From Lactococcus sp. dk101 (GTDB lineage Bacteria; Bacillota; Bacilli; Lactobacillales; Streptococcaceae): a stretch of 47,882 nt of DNA. The notes beneath the pieces were generated by a model that saw only the letters and a list, made by a program, of their open reading frames with translations, did no database searches and had not been told where the DNA came from. The position numbers and the translations under genes were made by a program. Location of the stretch: positions 1 through 47,882 of the forward strand of contig NZ_WITI01000016.1 in NCBI RefSeq assembly GCF_009601055.1. The letters are read 5' to 3'. Positions 38,016-47,858 of this stretch are shown piece after piece (position 1 is the stretch's first letter; the number at the start of each line of letters is the position of its first letter).

Positions 38016-40199
38016 TTAGAAATTACTAATTGTTGTTAAATCATAAAGCGTACCACTACTTGTAGCTCCCATACCTCCACCAAAACCGCTTGCTGACTTG
38101 CTTGATGCGCCTGTGGTCGTTTGGCTACTTGTTTCAGTACTGTCCGTGCTGACAGAGGTTACTTTTTTAGCATTGGCTTCAATCCATTTGACAATGCTCT
38201 CAATCTCACCTGTTGCGCCAGTCGAATTTTCACTGTTGCCGCCCATTCCTTTACTGCCTGAGTAGAAGTATTTAATTTTTCCTTCTTTGACTAAGGTCTT
38301 GAATTGTGCCAAAGTGATGGACGGGTCTGTGCCATTAAATCCACCAAGTGCCATGACTGATTTACCAGAAGAAATGATGTAAGGTGCTGCTGTTGAAGCA
38401 TCTGTCGTCGCAAAAAGATAAGTGGCAGAACCTTGGTTTTTCTCAACATAGTCTAAAACTTTTTGATTGGTTGAACCTGAGATATCCGTATTGGCTTGTT
38501 GAGAAGTCAACAGACTTGGCCCAACGGTAGGGATTTGTGCAGATTCATGCGCCAAAGTTGGCGTCAATGCCCACCAGCCTGTCAGCAATGACAAGACAAC
38601 AACCGTCAGCCCTGCTTTATACCTGATGTCGCCTTTCGGTATGAACCACCAGCCAGCTGCACCAATCGCCACAAGACCAATCATGACGACAGCAACCGGA
38701 TAATATGACCAGGCATAATAAGCTTGCAAGGCAACCGTTGACAAAATCATCACTGCCAAGCTATAATGCGCCCAGTTGTATTTTGTGTCTGAAACGTGAA
38801 CTTTTTTGATGGCTTCAACCAACCCAATGGCTGCCAAAGCAGCAATGGCAGGTGCCAGCATAATCAAATAATAAGGGTGGAAAAAGCCTGCAATAGAGAA
38901 GAAACCTGCGACTGGAATAAGCCAACCTGCCCACAAAATCGTTTCTTGTTGTTTTTCGTTAAAGACATACCATTTTTGTTTGCGTCTGCGACTCGCAAAG
39001 AAGCCTACAAATAAACCAATGATTGCCGTTGGTAAGAGCCATGAAGCCATTGTCCCAAGGGCAGATTCAAAGATACGTAATGGGCCTGCTGTACCGATAT
39101 TAAAGGCACCGCCTGCGCCACCTGCGCCCATTTGGCCTCCTGCTTTTGGCGTACCGCCTTGCATTTGACCATTGCTCGTGTTTCCTGACGGTGGATTTCC
39201 AGTTGTGCCACTTGGCTTGGCCGGCATACTTCCATTGCTTGCTGCATTTCCTGTTGGCGCGTTTCCTGTTGGTGCATTTCCAGATGCGCCATTTGGGCCA
39301 CCGTTTGCAGTTTTGCTGGTTGCTCCTGTTGTGGCATTGGTTTTATTAGACGAACTACCTGACATTCCGGGGAATGCTCCGCCAGTTCCTGTCGTTTGTC
39401 CAAGCAAACGTTCGGAACCATTGTAACCAAAGGCCAAATCAAGTAATGAATTGTCTTGAGTCGAGCCGATATAAGGGCGTGAACTTGCAGGTGTAGCGTC
39501 AACAATAGCCGTATAACTAAAAGTGACAAGTCCTCCAATCGCAAGGCTGGCAACGAAGCCCGTCAGCAATTTTTTCCAAGGGAGTTTGACCGCAATAAAA
39601 TAATAGACGAGCATGGCAGGTAAAATCATGAAGGCCTGCAACATTTTAACGTTGTAGGCGACACAGACCAAGGCAAAACTCAGAATGACATAACGGATTA
39701 ACTTTTTCTCCGCCCCTTTTTGCAAAAAGTAAATGGCTAAAAGCAAGAAGAAAATCAGCGTCGTGTCCATGTTATTGGTTCGATTATCGGCGACAGCGAT
39801 TGGCGTAATGGTCATAAAGAAGGCGGCCAGACGTCCCGCCCACAAGCCAAATTCCTTTCTTAGTAAAACATACATTAAATATGAATTGGCCACACCAAAT
39901 AAAACAGATGGAAGAACGACCGACCAGCCGTGCAGACCAAATATTTTTGCCGACAAAGCCATGAACCATAAGGCAACTGGTGGTTTATCCACTGTGATAA
40001 ATGAGGCTGGATCTAGTGAGGCATACCAAAAGGCTTTCCAGCTTTCCGTCATTGATTTGACGGCGGCTGTATAATAAGCGTTGGCATTGCCAGCGTCCCA
40101 AATTCCCCATGCATTTAAAAATAAGGCCAGAAGGAGAATGGCAAGCAGCCAATAGTCCATTCTTTGATACCATTGTTTATTGATTGTTCGTTTTTCCAT
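38016..40199 (-). CDS. PMT/ArnT-like membrane glycosyltransferase (YkcB type)
   Basis: A 727-residue protein with about 12 membrane helices. The first outside loop has DPASFITVDKPPVALW, the catalytic-loop region of PMT-family enzymes, which use polyprenyl-phosphate sugars. A long Gly/Asn/Thr/Pro-rich low-complexity loop (about 265-370, with NAPTG repeats) separates two membrane blocks, and the C-terminal soluble domain contains FATTDASTAAPYIISSGKSVMALGGFNG. It would glycosylate a wall polymer or glycolipid; substrate unknown. The usual partner GT2 gene is not adjacent. Confidence 0.82.
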   Translation of the reverse strand: MEKRTINKQWYQRMDYWLLAILLLALFLNAWGIWDAGNANAYYTAAVKSMTESWKAFWYASLDPASFITVDKPPVALWFMALSAKIFGLHGWSVVLPSVLFGVANSYLMYVLLRKEFGLWAGRLAAFFMTITPIAVADNRTNNMDTTLIFFLLLAIYFLQKGAEKKLIRYVILSFALVCVAYNVKMLQAFMILPAMLVYYFIAVKLPWKKLLTGFVASLAIGGLVTFSYTAIVDATPASSRPYIGSTQDNSLLDLAFGYNGSERLLGQTTGTGGAFPGMSGSSSNKTNATTGATSKTANGGPNGASGNAPTGNAPTGNAASNGSMPAKPSGTTGNPPSGNTSNGQMQGGTPKAGGQMGAGGAGGAFNIGTAGPLRIFESALGTMASWLLPTAIIGLFVGFFASRRRKQKWYVFNEKQQETILWAGWLIPVAGFFSIAGFFHPYYLIMLAPAIAALAAIGLVEAIKKVHVSDTKYNWAHYSLAVMILSTVALQAYYAWSYYPVAVVMIGLVAIGAAGWWFIPKGDIRYKAGLTVVVLSLLTGWWALTPTLAHESAQIPTVGPSLLTSQQANTDISGSTNQKVLDYVEKNQGSATYLFATTDASTAAPYIISSGKSVMALGGFNGTDPSITLAQFKTLVKEGKIKYFYSGSKGMGGNSENSTGATGEIESIVKWIEANAKKVTSVSTDSTETSSQTTTGASSKSASGFGGGMGATSSGTLYDLTTISNF

Positions 40200-40366
40200 C
40201 TTTGCGAACCAACTTCCTATTTCGATGGCTTTATTTTACTGCTGTAAGATTGAGTTGGACTTAAATGAAAATATAATGAAGCTTAAATGATAAAATTCTT
40301 TCATTTTTTTCATTTAAAATGATAATCCGATGATATTTTCAAACGATCGACAGATTTTATGAGAAT

Positions 40367-40394
40367 AAAAAAAGCGATTGTTCATCACTTTTTT
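40367..40394 (-). terminator. carB terminator
   Basis: Minus-strand stem AAAAAAGUGAU / AUCGCUUUUUU (one G-U), loop GAACA, T tract. Confidence 0.85.
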
Positions 40395-40401
40395 ATCTTT
40401 A

Positions 40402-43400
40402 TCAAATGTTAGAGGTTGCGAAACTTCTGCTTTGCATAACTTTCAAGATAGCGGCCACCGTATCAAGCGCCGTAAACAATGGAATACCACGTGCAATTGC
40501 TTCTTGACGAATACGGAAGCCATCAGTCTCAGCAGTCAATGAAGCCCGATTGGCCCCCATAGTATTGACGACTGCTTGAACACGACCTTGTCTGATTTCC
40601 TCAACAATGGTACCTTCTTCGTCTGCATTTCCTGCCAATTTATCCACTTCGCGCACGTATAGGCCTTGAGCTTTAAAATAATCTGCCGTACCGCTCGTTG
40701 CTACCAAACTGTAGCAGATTTCGGCGAAACTTTTGGCGAGCGCGAGACTTTCTTCTTTGTCTTCGTCAGCGACAGTAAAGAGAATTGAGCCAAAGTCTTC
40801 CATGTGCAATTTTGCTGCTTCAAAAGCTTTGTACAAGGCTTTTTCAAGTGTAATATCTGAACCCATTGCTTCGCCTGTCGATTTCATTTCTGGGCCTAAG
40901 AGACTATCCACTTTTGCCAGCTTAGTGAATGAAAAGACTGGAATTTTGACATGAACCATATCTGGCGTTTCTAATAAACCAGTAGGATAGCCCAATTCTT
41001 TTAAGGTCTTTCCTAAAATCATCTTGGTGGCTAGTTGTGCCATTGGCACGTTGGTTACTTTTGATAAGAAAGGAACCGTACGAGACGCACGTGGATTGAC
41101 CTCAATCACATAAACTTCTTCTTCAAAGACAACGAATTGAACGTTCATCATACCGATACAATTCAAGCCCAGAGCCATGCGTTTGGTATAGTCAACAATA
41201 GTATCAATAATCTTATCAGAAAAAGTTTGTGGAGGATAAACGGCCATCGAATCGCCTGAGTGAACGCCTGCACGTTCGATATGCTCCATAATTCCTGGCA
41301 ATAAGACATCTTGGCCATCGCAAATGGCATCTACTTCACACTCTTGACCTTGCAAATAGCGATCGACAAGGACAGGATGTTCAGGACTTGCTTTAACCGC
41401 ACGGTTCATGTAATCCCGTAAATCATGCTCGTTGTTTATGATTTCCATGGCACGTCCACCAAGGACAAAACTTGGGCGGACAAGAACAGGGTAGCCAATC
41501 CGATTGGCATTCAAAACCGCTTCTTCTTCGTTAGTCGCCGTCGCCCCTTTAGGCATTGGAATGCCCATCTCAACCAAAGCTTTTTCAAACAAGTCCCGGT
41601 CTTCTGCGCGGTCAAGATCTTCGACTTGTGTGCCTAATATTTTGACACGCGCTTTAGTCAATGGCTCTGCCAAATTGATGGCGGTTTGTCCACCAAACTG
41701 CACAATTACGCCTTCTGGTTGTTCCAAATCAACCACATTCATGACATCTTCAAAAGTCAATGGTTCAAAGTAAAGTTTGTCTGAAATCGAGAAGTCAGTC
41801 GATACCGTTTCTGGATTTGAATTGATGACAATGGCTTCATAGCCTTCGCTCTGAACAGCTTTTACAGCATGTACCGTGGCGTAGTCAAACTCCACACCTT
41901 GCCCAATACGAATAGGGCCTGAGCCAAGGACAATGACAGAAGGTTTGTCCGATCTGACAGACTCGGTCATTTGTTCATAAGTCGAATAGAAATAAGGCGT
42001 TTCACTTTCAAATTCGCCCGCGCAGGTATCCACCATTTTGTAGACTGGAACGATGCCGTTAGACAGACGGAGCTGGCGGATTTTGTCAGCGCTGACAGCC
42101 CATAGTTTTGCAATTTCGCGGTCTGAAAATCCATTTCTTTTGGCTTCTTTCAAAAGCGCTAGGTCGAGCGGGTGCGCGGCCAATTCAAGCTCAAGCTCGA
42201 TAATATGGAGGAGTTTATCTAGGAAAAACAGGTCAATCTTGGTCAACTCATGAATTTCTTCAATCTCAATCCCTCTGCGAATGGCCTCAGACACATAGAA
42301 CAAACGGTCATCTTGTACTTTGACCATCTTTTCATAAAGGACTTCGTCAGAGGCTTTTTCTGCTTCTTCAAGACGATTATGGAAAACGCCAATTTCAAGA
42401 CTTCTGACAGCCTTTAAAAAGCTTTCTTCAATATTTCGCCCGACTGCCATCACTTCACCAGTAGCCTTCATTTGAGTACCCAAGTGACGGTCGCCATGTT
42501 CAAATTTGTCAAAAGGAAAGCGAGCAATTTTTGCGACCACATAATCAAGAGCTGGTTCAAACATGGCATAAGTTTTATTGGTAACGGGATTAATGATTTC
42601 ATCAAGCGTCATGCCGATAGCGATTTTGGCAGACATTTTGGCAATCGGATAGCCTGTTGCTTTTGATGCCAGCGCTGACGAGCGAGACACACGCGGATTG
42701 ACTTCGATGACACGGTATTGATAAGAATTTGGATCAAGTGCCAACTGAACGTTACAGCCGCCTTCGATTTTGAGTGCCCGAATGATATTCAATGACGCAT
42801 CACGCATCATTTGAACTTCTTTGTCAGACAGGGTCTGGATTGGCGCAAAGACAATCGAGTCTCCTGTATGGACACCGACAGGATCGAAATTTTCCATGTT
42901 ACAAACGACTATGGCATTGTCCGCTGAGTCACGCATGACTTCATATTCGATCTCTTTGTAGCCGGCGATGGACTCTTCAATCAGACATTGGGTTACAGGA
43001 CTTAATTTCAAGCCATTGGCGACGATTTCGCGTAAGCTTTCTTCGGTATCGCAGATACCACCACCTGTGCCACCCATGGTAAAGGCAGGACGAACGATGA
43101 TAGGATAACCAATCTTGTCAGCAATGACAACCGCTTCTTCAACAGTTGTAGCAATATCAGATTTACAAAGTGGCTCACCAATTTCTTCACATAATTCTTT
43201 AAATAATTCACGGTCTTCTGCACGGTCAATGGCTGAGAGTTTGGTTCCCAAAAGCTCAACCCCAAGCTCATCTAAAATTCCAGTTTTGGATAAATCCATG
43301 GCCATATTAAGACCTGTTTGTCCGCCAAGCGATGGCAACAATGCGTCTGGACGCTCCTTACGCAAAATTTTAGAAACGAATTCGACTGTGATTGGCTCGA

Positions 43401-43596
43401 TATAGACCGTATCCGCAATTTCCCGGTCTGTCATAATGGTGGCAGGATTTGAATTGACCAAAACCACTTGGTAGCCTTCTTCTTTGAGGGCTAAACAGGC
43501 TTGGGTACCCGCGTAGTCAAACTCAGCAGCTTGACCGATAATGATTGGACCTGACCCGATAATCATGATTTTCTTGATGTCATTACGTTTTGGCAT
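40402..43596 (-). CDS. carB: carbamoyl-phosphate synthase large subunit
   Basis: A 1064-residue enzyme with two homologous halves, each with biotin-carboxylase-like and ATP-grasp parts ([21 protein letters not shown] at the start and [17 protein letters not shown] near 555), an oligomerisation region, and a C-terminal allosteric MGS domain. It makes carbamoyl phosphate for pyrimidines and arginine. carA is not adjacent, as is usual in Lactococcus. A PyrR attenuator precedes it. One exact and two one-mismatch copies of the iterated palindrome lie inside (42084, 41946, 43116). Confidence 0.97.
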   Translation of the reverse strand: MPKRNDIKKIMIIGSGPIIIGQAAEFDYAGTQACLALKEEGYQVVLVNSNPATIMTDREIADTVYIEPITVEFVSKILRKERPDALLPSLGGQTGLNMAMDLSKTGILDELGVELLGTKLSAIDRAEDRELFKELCEEIGEPLCKSDIATTVEEAVVIADKIGYPIIVRPAFTMGGTGGGICDTEESLREIVANGLKLSPVTQCLIEESIAGYKEIEYEVMRDSADNAIVVCNMENFDPVGVHTGDSIVFAPIQTLSDKEVQMMRDASLNIIRALKIEGGCNVQLALDPNSYQYRVIEVNPRVSRSSALASKATGYPIAKMSAKIAIGMTLDEIINPVTNKTYAMFEPALDYVVAKIARFPFDKFEHGDRHLGTQMKATGEVMAVGRNIEESFLKAVRSLEIGVFHNRLEEAEKASDEVLYEKMVKVQDDRLFYVSEAIRRGIEIEEIHELTKIDLFFLDKLLHIIELELELAAHPLDLALLKEAKRNGFSDREIAKLWAVSADKIRQLRLSNGIVPVYKMVDTCAGEFESETPYFYSTYEQMTESVRSDKPSVIVLGSGPIRIGQGVEFDYATVHAVKAVQSEGYEAIVINSNPETVSTDFSISDKLYFEPLTFEDVMNVVDLEQPEGVIVQFGGQTAINLAEPLTKARVKILGTQVEDLDRAEDRDLFEKALVEMGIPMPKGATATNEEEAVLNANRIGYPVLVRPSFVLGGRAMEIINNEHDLRDYMNRAVKASPEHPVLVDRYLQGQECEVDAICDGQDVLLPGIMEHIERAGVHSGDSMAVYPPQTFSDKIIDTIVDYTKRMALGLNCIGMMNVQFVVFEEEVYVIEVNPRASRTVPFLSKVTNVPMAQLATKMILGKTLKELGYPTGLLETPDMVHVKIPVFSFTKLAKVDSLLGPEMKSTGEAMGSDITLEKALYKAFEAAKLHMEDFGSILFTVADEDKEESLALAKSFAEICYSLVATSGTADYFKAQGLYVREVDKLAGNADEEGTIVEEIRQGRVQAVVNTMGANRASLTAETDGFRIRQEAIARGIPLFTALDTVAAILKVMQSRSFATSNI
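42084..42097. repeat. iterated palindrome copy 12 (TGTCAG-CG-CTGACA)
   Basis: Exact copy inside carB, read on the minus strand as A-V-S-A-D-K. Confidence 0.95.
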
Positions 43597-43651
43597 TTGT
43601 TTTCTCCTTTTTGGTGTCTATCAAACGGCGTGTCCTTTAGACCTAATTTCA

Positions 43652-43783
43652 ACAAAAAACATCTGCCAGAAACCTAGCAGATGTGTACCAAAATGTAGCC
43701 TGTCAGTACTGACAAACGATTTGTCAGCAATTTCAGCCTCTTTTTTCCTGTTCACAACCTTGCTAGCCTCTCTGGACTAGATT
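43652..43783 (-). promoter_or_regulatory. PyrR attenuator of carB
   Basis: Minus strand: PyrR site AGUCCAGAGAGGCU (within 43783-43758) and a terminator CAUCUGC / GCAGAUG followed by U6 (43683-43652). Between them are two overlapping palindromes sharing CTGACA: the iterated palindrome copy 13 (43701-43714) and CTGACAAA-CGA-TTTGTCAG (43709-43727). Confidence 0.9.
43701..43714. repeat. iterated palindrome copy 13 (TGTCAG-TA-CTGACA)
   Basis: Exact copy inside the carB attenuator leader, between PyrR site and terminator. Confidence 0.95.
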
Positions 43784-43804
43784 AAAAGTTTATTTATCTT
43801 AATG

Positions 43805-43833
43805 AGTTTAACAAAAACTTGACAAAAATTCAA
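43805..43833 (-). promoter_or_regulatory. carB promoter
   Basis: Minus-strand -35 TTGAAT (43833-43828), 17-bp spacer, -10 TAAACT (43810-43805). Confidence 0.65.
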
Positions 43834-43851
43834 GTCTTAATGTTATCCCTT

Positions 43852-44331
43852 TTATTTATTCAATTCAAGTTCAAGGTCAGAAACCATGTCTTTAGGCTCT
43901 GTTGCTGAAGCGAAACGTTTCACAACAGTTCCGTCACGGCCAATCAAAAATTTTGTGAAATTCCATTTGATGGTTGAACCGAGACTGCTTTTCGCCTCAT
44001 TTTTCAAATATTTATAGAGCGGATGTGCTTCTTTACCATTGACTTTGATTTTTTCAAACATGGTAAAAGTCACGCCATAATTAACCTGACAAAATTCGGA
44101 GATTTCAGAATTCGATCCCGCATCTTGTCCAGCAAACTGATTGCAAGGGAAGCCTAAGATTTCCAAGCCTTGATCTTTATATGTTTTGTAGAGTGTTTCA
44201 AGCCCCTCAAATTGAGGCGTGAAGCCACATTTACTTGCAGTGTTGACCACAAGAACAACTTTGCCCTCGTAATCACGCATTGAAACGGTTTGACCGTTCA
44301 TTTTTGTTGCTTCAAAATCGTAAAATCCCAT
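43852..44331 (-). CDS. gpo: glutathione peroxidase-family thiol peroxidase
   Basis: A 159-residue peroxidase reducing hydroperoxides. The catalytic Cys35 lies in NTASKCGFT, with Gln in FPCNQFAGQ and the WNFTKF motif near residue 125. It is a cysteine (not selenocysteine) form and may use thioredoxin instead of glutathione. AAAGGAG precedes the ATG. Confidence 0.93.
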   Translation of the reverse strand: MGFYDFEATKMNGQTVSMRDYEGKVVLVVNTASKCGFTPQFEGLETLYKTYKDQGLEILGFPCNQFAGQDAGSNSEISEFCQVNYGVTFTMFEKIKVNGKEAHPLYKYLKNEAKSSLGSTIKWNFTKFLIGRDGTVVKRFASATEPKDMVSDLELELNK

Positions 44332-44398
44332 GCTTTTCTCCTTTTCTTTCTTGCATTTATTATATCAAAAATTTGTTTTTTTCGCTCTAGCTTTCGAA

Positions 44399-44445
44399 AA
44401 CTAAAAAGAGTCTGCCCAATCACCGTCAGGACACGCTCTCTTCTT
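44399..44445 (-). other. imperfect hairpin upstream of gpo
   Basis: Imperfect inverted repeat with AGAG..TG.CC arms paired to GG.CA..CTCT around a 11-nt loop, followed on the minus strand by CTCTTTTT. It may be a terminator or attenuator-like leader element for gpo; no gene upstream on the minus strand needs it. The rest of 44332-44568 is AT-rich with no gene seen. Confidence 0.4.
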
Positions 44446-44568
44446 TTCTTTTATCTGCCTAGAATATATCAAAAATTTCTTAAATCAAGCTAAAAATATA
44501 CTGAATTTTTATCAGCAGAATAAAGTTATTTCATCTTTTTTTATAAAAAAAATATGTTAAACTAAAGT

Positions 44569-45201
44569 ATGCAAAAAAGAAGAAAGAAAAATCGAGGGTC
44601 AAAAAACAAAGTTGGGAGTTTTATTGGCAAACTCCTGCTGGTTTGTCTGGTCTTAGGAGGCATTTACAAATTTAGCAGCGATCAGGCCAATGGCAGCCCT
44701 GACAGTAGCCAACTTAATCAACAAGTTGAAGCCATGTCACAATACAATTTCATTCGTACCATTGCCCCGCTTGCTCAAAACGCTTATCAGAACTATCAGA
44801 TTTTACCATCCATTACGCTAGCTCAAGCCTGTCTAGAGTCTGATTTTGGTGCTTCTACATTGGCCAGCAAATATCACAACCTCTTTGGTATCAAGGCTTA
44901 TGGCAATGTTCCAACCGTGAATCTGGATACAAAAGAATATGTCTCTGGCAAATGGATTACCATTTCTGGCTCATTTCGTGTGTATGAGTCTGACGCTGAC
45001 TCTGTCAATGGACATTCCCGCTTGATTGCCAATGGCACAACTTGGAACAGTAAACAATATGCAAGTGTGCTTGCCGCAAAAGATTATAAGACCGCTGCAC
45101 ACGCGCTTTATAAGTCTGGCTATGCGACCGATCCTACTTATCCTGAAAAATTGATTGAAATGATTGAGTTGTATCATTTGGATCAATATGACAAGATCTA
45201 A
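44569..45201 (+). CDS. GH73 N-acetylglucosaminidase (autolysin, AcmC-like)
   Basis: A 210-residue protein: basic N-terminus, membrane anchor or uncleaved signal (about 20-35), then a single glucosaminidase domain. The catalytic Glu90 lies in LAQACLESDFGAS, followed by YHNLFGIKAYG. There is no LysM domain, unlike AcmA, so it resembles the short lactococcal AcmC. It cuts peptidoglycan during cell separation. No Shine-Dalgarno is visible, and a -10-like TGT-TAAACT ends 5 nt before the ATG. Confidence 0.85.
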   Translation: MQKRRKKNRGSKNKVGSFIGKLLLVCLVLGGIYKFSSDQANGSPDSSQLNQQVEAMSQYNFIRTIAPLAQNAYQNYQILPSITLAQACLESDFGASTLASKYHNLFGIKAYGNVPTVNLDTKEYVSGKWITISGSFRVYESDADSVNGHSRLIANGTTWNSKQYASVLAAKDYKTAAHALYKSGYATDPTYPEKLIEMIELYHLDQYDKI

Positions 45202-45246
45202 AAAAGTGTGGTACAATAGATAAGATAACTGTCACAGAGGAGCCCT

Positions 45247-45582
45247 ATGGAAATCGAAAAAACCAACCGAATGAACACCTTGTTCGAATTTTATGCGACA
45301 CTGCTCACTGACAAACAGATGAATTATATCGAACTTTATTATGCCGATGACTACAGCCTTGCTGAAATTGCCGAACAATTTGGAGTGAGTCGCCAAGCCG
45401 TTTACGACAATATCAAACGGACAGAAAAAGTCCTTGAAGGCTACGAAGAAAAGCTTCATCTTTTTTCAAACTATGTCGTGAGAAACCAGCTTTTAGATCA
45501 ATTACTCGAAAAATATGCCGATAATCAAGATTTGGTTGACCAACTTCGAGCCATTCAACACATTGATGAAGAAGAATTTTAA
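45247..45582 (+). CDS. ylxM: YlxM/p13 family helix-turn-helix protein
   Basis: A 111-residue protein with the sigma-70 region 4-like helix-turn-helix [23 protein letters not shown] (about 36-58), matching UPF0122 (YlxM). In most Firmicutes ylxM directly precedes ffh and may affect the signal recognition particle; here ffh does not follow. GAGGAG precedes the ATG. Confidence 0.9.
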   Translation: MEIEKTNRMNTLFEFYATLLTDKQMNYIELYYADDYSLAEIAEQFGVSRQAVYDNIKRTEKVLEGYEEKLHLFSNYVVRNQLLDQLLEKYADNQDLVDQLRAIQHIDEEEF

Positions 45583-45585
45583 AGC

Positions 45586-45611
45586 AAAAAGAGCGGCAAG
45601 CCGTTCTTTTT
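45586..45611. terminator. bidirectional terminator between ylxM and the nuclease gene
   Basis: Stem AAAAAGAGCGGC / GCCGTTCTTTTT (one G-U), loop AA, long T run. Confidence 0.88.
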
Positions 45612-45616
45612 TTATT

Positions 45617-46657
45617 TTATTCTGTTTTAGAATGTGTCTTTCCTTTGGCAACTGCTTGTGCTTCTGTCATTTGGACGACATTAGACAAAATGGTAGATTT
45701 TGGCATATCCTTTTTATAATACCAATAGACTTTTGAAGTTCCATGACTGGCAACGAAAACAACCCTTTTACTCTTTGAGGGACTTAGAACCACCGGTTTT
45801 TTGACTACTGGTTTAGCAACTGGTTTTTTGACTACTGGCTTCGCTGCTGGTTTGGCAACGGTTTTACTTGCTGCTTTTCCGACAATCGTTGCAAGACCAT
45901 TGGCATAATTAATTTTAACCCCTGGTTCTACATTTGGGACGAAAACATGAAAATACATATTGTAACCAATTCCCTGTGCTTCGATTTCTGTCCCAACAGG
46001 AACCGCATTTGTTCCCGCATATATTGGACGAACCAAATATTTCACCGTATGATGAGCGCGTAAGGCGTTTCTGACCAATCCTTCATAATAGTTTTGTCCG
46101 TACCCCTCAGTTCCGCCGTTCGCTTGATTTGCCCAAGAGGTTTGTGCCGTGATATTATTTTTATTTGCTTCAGATGCATCGAAACCAGCTAAATTTCCAA
46201 CCAAAGCATAGCCAATAGAATGACCACGATTGTACAGATAAGGATGTTTCCCACCAGGAAGCGTTAATTGGTGCCAACCCGCAGGATTGATGGTTTTTGA
46301 AGTTCTTGTTTTTGTCGTATACGTATTAAAACTCAAGACTGCAATGGCAGTACTTGCTTGCCCGTAACGATTGAGTGGTCCTTCACTGACATAGGCAGAT
46401 GATTTCATGATTGAAATACTTGGATAATTATTATTAATAATAAAAGCCCCATGACCGTTGTAAGTAATCTTTGCCCCCAACTTGGCTTTGACTGTGCTTG
46501 TCAGCACTGACGAGGAAAGGCTCTGAGTCGGTTGTGCATCAGAAATACGACCATAATTAACGGTAGCCGCACTTGCAGCGACTGTTCCAAAACCTAAGCC
46601 AACCAGAGCTGAAGTGAGCAGTGTCCCTTTGAGAACAAATTGCTTTAATGTTTTCAT
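45617..46657 (-). CDS. secreted DNA/RNA non-specific endonuclease, EndA-like
   Basis: A 346-residue protein: signal peptide (1-30, ending SAA), a beta-beta-alpha metal nuclease domain with RGH (144-146, catalytic His146) and QNYYEGLVR (Mg-binding Asn region, about 183), then a Pro/Lys/Val repeat linker (about 255-290) and a small C-terminal domain (VYWYYKKDMP...NVVQMTEAQAVAKGK). EndA degrades one strand during pneumococcal transformation, but secreted relatives are simply nutritional or biofilm nucleases. A one-mismatch palindrome lies at 46499-46512. Confidence 0.85.
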   Translation of the reverse strand: MKTLKQFVLKGTLLTSALVGLGFGTVAASAATVNYGRISDAQPTQSLSSSVLTSTVKAKLGAKITYNGHGAFIINNNYPSISIMKSSAYVSEGPLNRYGQASTAIAVLSFNTYTTKTRTSKTINPAGWHQLTLPGGKHPYLYNRGHSIGYALVGNLAGFDASEANKNNITAQTSWANQANGGTEGYGQNYYEGLVRNALRAHHTVKYLVRPIYAGTNAVPVGTEIEAQGIGYNMYFHVFVPNVEPGVKINYANGLATIVGKAASKTVAKPAAKPVVKKPVAKPVVKKPVVLSPSKSKRVVFVASHGTSKVYWYYKKDMPKSTILSNVVQMTEAQAVAKGKTHSKTE

Positions 46658-46687
46658 ATGAATTCCTTATTTTAAGTTTTATTTAAT

Positions 46688-46716
46688 ATTATATAATAAA
46701 TCATACAAAAAACAAG
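46688..46716 (-). promoter_or_regulatory. probable promoter of the nuclease gene
   Basis: Minus-strand -10 TATAAT (46693-46688) with -35-like CTTGTT at 17 bp; AAGGA precedes the ATG. Confidence 0.5.
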
Positions 46717-46793
46717 TTGTTTTTAAATTTTTTTATCTTTTTTTTTGCCAACATTTAAACTTTTCATTTTCTGATAAATCGATTATTTTATGC

Positions 46794-46799
46794 TATAAT
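46794..46799 (+). promoter_or_regulatory. ssrA promoter (-10)
   Basis: Extended -10 TGC-TATAAT, 13 bp before the mature tmRNA start. Confidence 0.7.
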
Positions 46800-46811
46800 A
46801 GGAGTAGTCTT

Positions 46812-47168
46812 GGGGCTGTTACGGATTCGACAGGCATTGTCGCACATGAACTGCAACTGCTGCTGGCATCAGGATAATCTGCCGCAGAAATATAACTGCA
46901 AAAAATAACACACAAAATTACGCTTTCGCTGCCTAAACCACAGCTAGCGTGCCAGATTTTAATTCGCTGATGATTATTTGACGGTCTAAACTTTTAGTCA
47001 GATACGATTTTACGGCTTGTTTCCCGTAAAATAAGAGCCTTTGAAACATCGCAATACACTGCTGTTTGAGACTTACTTTGGTGCTTTGTTAAATTTGAGA
47101 AAGTCCTATGGTTGTAGACGTTGATGCAGCAAGATGTTTGGACAGGGGTTCAATTCCCCTCAGCTCCA
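46812..47168 (+). ncRNA. ssrA: transfer-messenger RNA (tmRNA)
   Basis: The 357-nt gene starts GGGGCTGTTACGGATTCGAC and ends with a T-arm GGTTCAATTCC and acceptor AGCTCCA, pairing with GGGGCT. CCA is not encoded. The tag frame runs 46898-46936 (GCA to TAA) and encodes AKNNTQNYAFAA, ending in the AA degron. It rescues stalled ribosomes, complementary to RqcH in this window. The 3' end of ssrA is a frequent integration site for phages and islands. Confidence 0.97.
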
Positions 47169-47200
47169 TTATATATTTTATATCATTTGATATATCGATT

Positions 47201-47228
47201 AAAACCGCATTCGAGTGCGGTTTTTCTT
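47201..47228 (+). terminator. ssrA terminator
   Basis: Stem AAAACCGCA / TGCGGTTTT with a 6-nt loop, then TCTTTTTC. Confidence 0.85.
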
Positions 47229-47351
47229 TTTCTAACATTGATGAATATTGATAAAGGAAGGGGAAAAGGAGGGGAATGACTTTCTCATAAACCTTTCACT
47301 TTATAAACTCATTTGGAAAATTGACAGCCTCGTCAAATAAATGATAAAAAG

Positions 47352-47374
47352 TGAGACCCAAATTGAGACCCAAA
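47352..47374. repeat. 11-bp direct repeat, arm-site-like
   Basis: TGAGACCCAAA occurs at 47352-47362 and 47364-47374, one base apart (12-bp period). Short direct repeats near an ssrA attachment site resemble arm-type binding sites of tyrosine integrases. Confidence 0.55.
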
Positions 47375-47379
47375 AACAA

Positions 47380-47408
47380 AAAAATGCACTCCTCAAGGGG
47401 AGTGCTAG
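47380..47408 (-). terminator. minus-strand terminator without a gene
   Basis: Minus-strand stem GCACTCC / GGAGTGC followed by ATTTTTTTG. No minus-strand gene is present to its right, suggesting loss of one. Confidence 0.7.
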
Positions 47409-47532
47409 GCTATTTGTCGGAGTGTTTTATAAAAACCGCCCGTGTGCCAAGCGATTCTCTTCTTCTATTGTATCATAACTTTTACAAAATGCAAGCCTTA
47501 TTTTAAAATGTTCAAAATCATCTTATCAAATG

Positions 47533-47558
47533 AAAAAGACCGTATCAAGATACGGTCT
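47533..47558 (-). terminator. second minus-strand hairpin without a gene
   Basis: AGACCGTATC / GATACGGTCT around AA, followed on the minus strand by TTTTTC. It could also act as a leader hairpin for the small frame at 47578. Confidence 0.55.
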
Positions 47559-47577
47559 AAAGAAAGGATATAAAAAT

Positions 47578-47649
47578 ATGGGTATGACTTCATTCTATCA
47601 GATGCCATTTTTAAATCAAGTTAATTGCCCTTACCCTACTAAAAAATAA
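47578..47649 (+). CDS. possible 23-residue peptide
   Basis: A frame starting MGMTSFYQMPF and ending YPTKK, with AAAGGA about 10 nt upstream. There is no family recognised, and the length is too short to be sure that it is coding. Confidence 0.25.
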   Translation: MGMTSFYQMPFLNQVNCPYPTKK

Positions 47650-47858
47650 AAAACACTCCATGCAGAGCAAAGAGCGCTAAAAATTATAGTAACCTTCTAG
47701 GAAAAAGGTTTGCATGATTATTATATCATAAAAGTATTATTTGGTATAGATATTTAAAATGGTAAATTGTAAAATTAGTTTAGCCACCTTGAAGTAAGCA
47801 AAACGCATCTGAATTTCTTATACTTGAATTGGGAAACACAAGTAGGAAGAGGATTCAG

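Larger units (their letters stand above)
47169..47858. other. gene-poor region after ssrA, likely edge of an integrated element
   Basis: 690 bp with no substantial gene. It holds a plus-strand terminator after ssrA, an 11-bp direct repeat, two minus-strand-type terminators without a minus-strand gene, and one 23-codon reading frame. This fits a decayed or truncated integrase region of a phage or island inserted at ssrA. No second copy of the ssrA 3' end is visible in the window. Confidence 0.5.

Noticed and set aside
39005-39553. 182-codon minus-strand frame and its plus-strand counterparts in the PMT gene
   Set aside because: Caused by the Gly/Asn/Pro low-complexity loop of the real gene in another frame.
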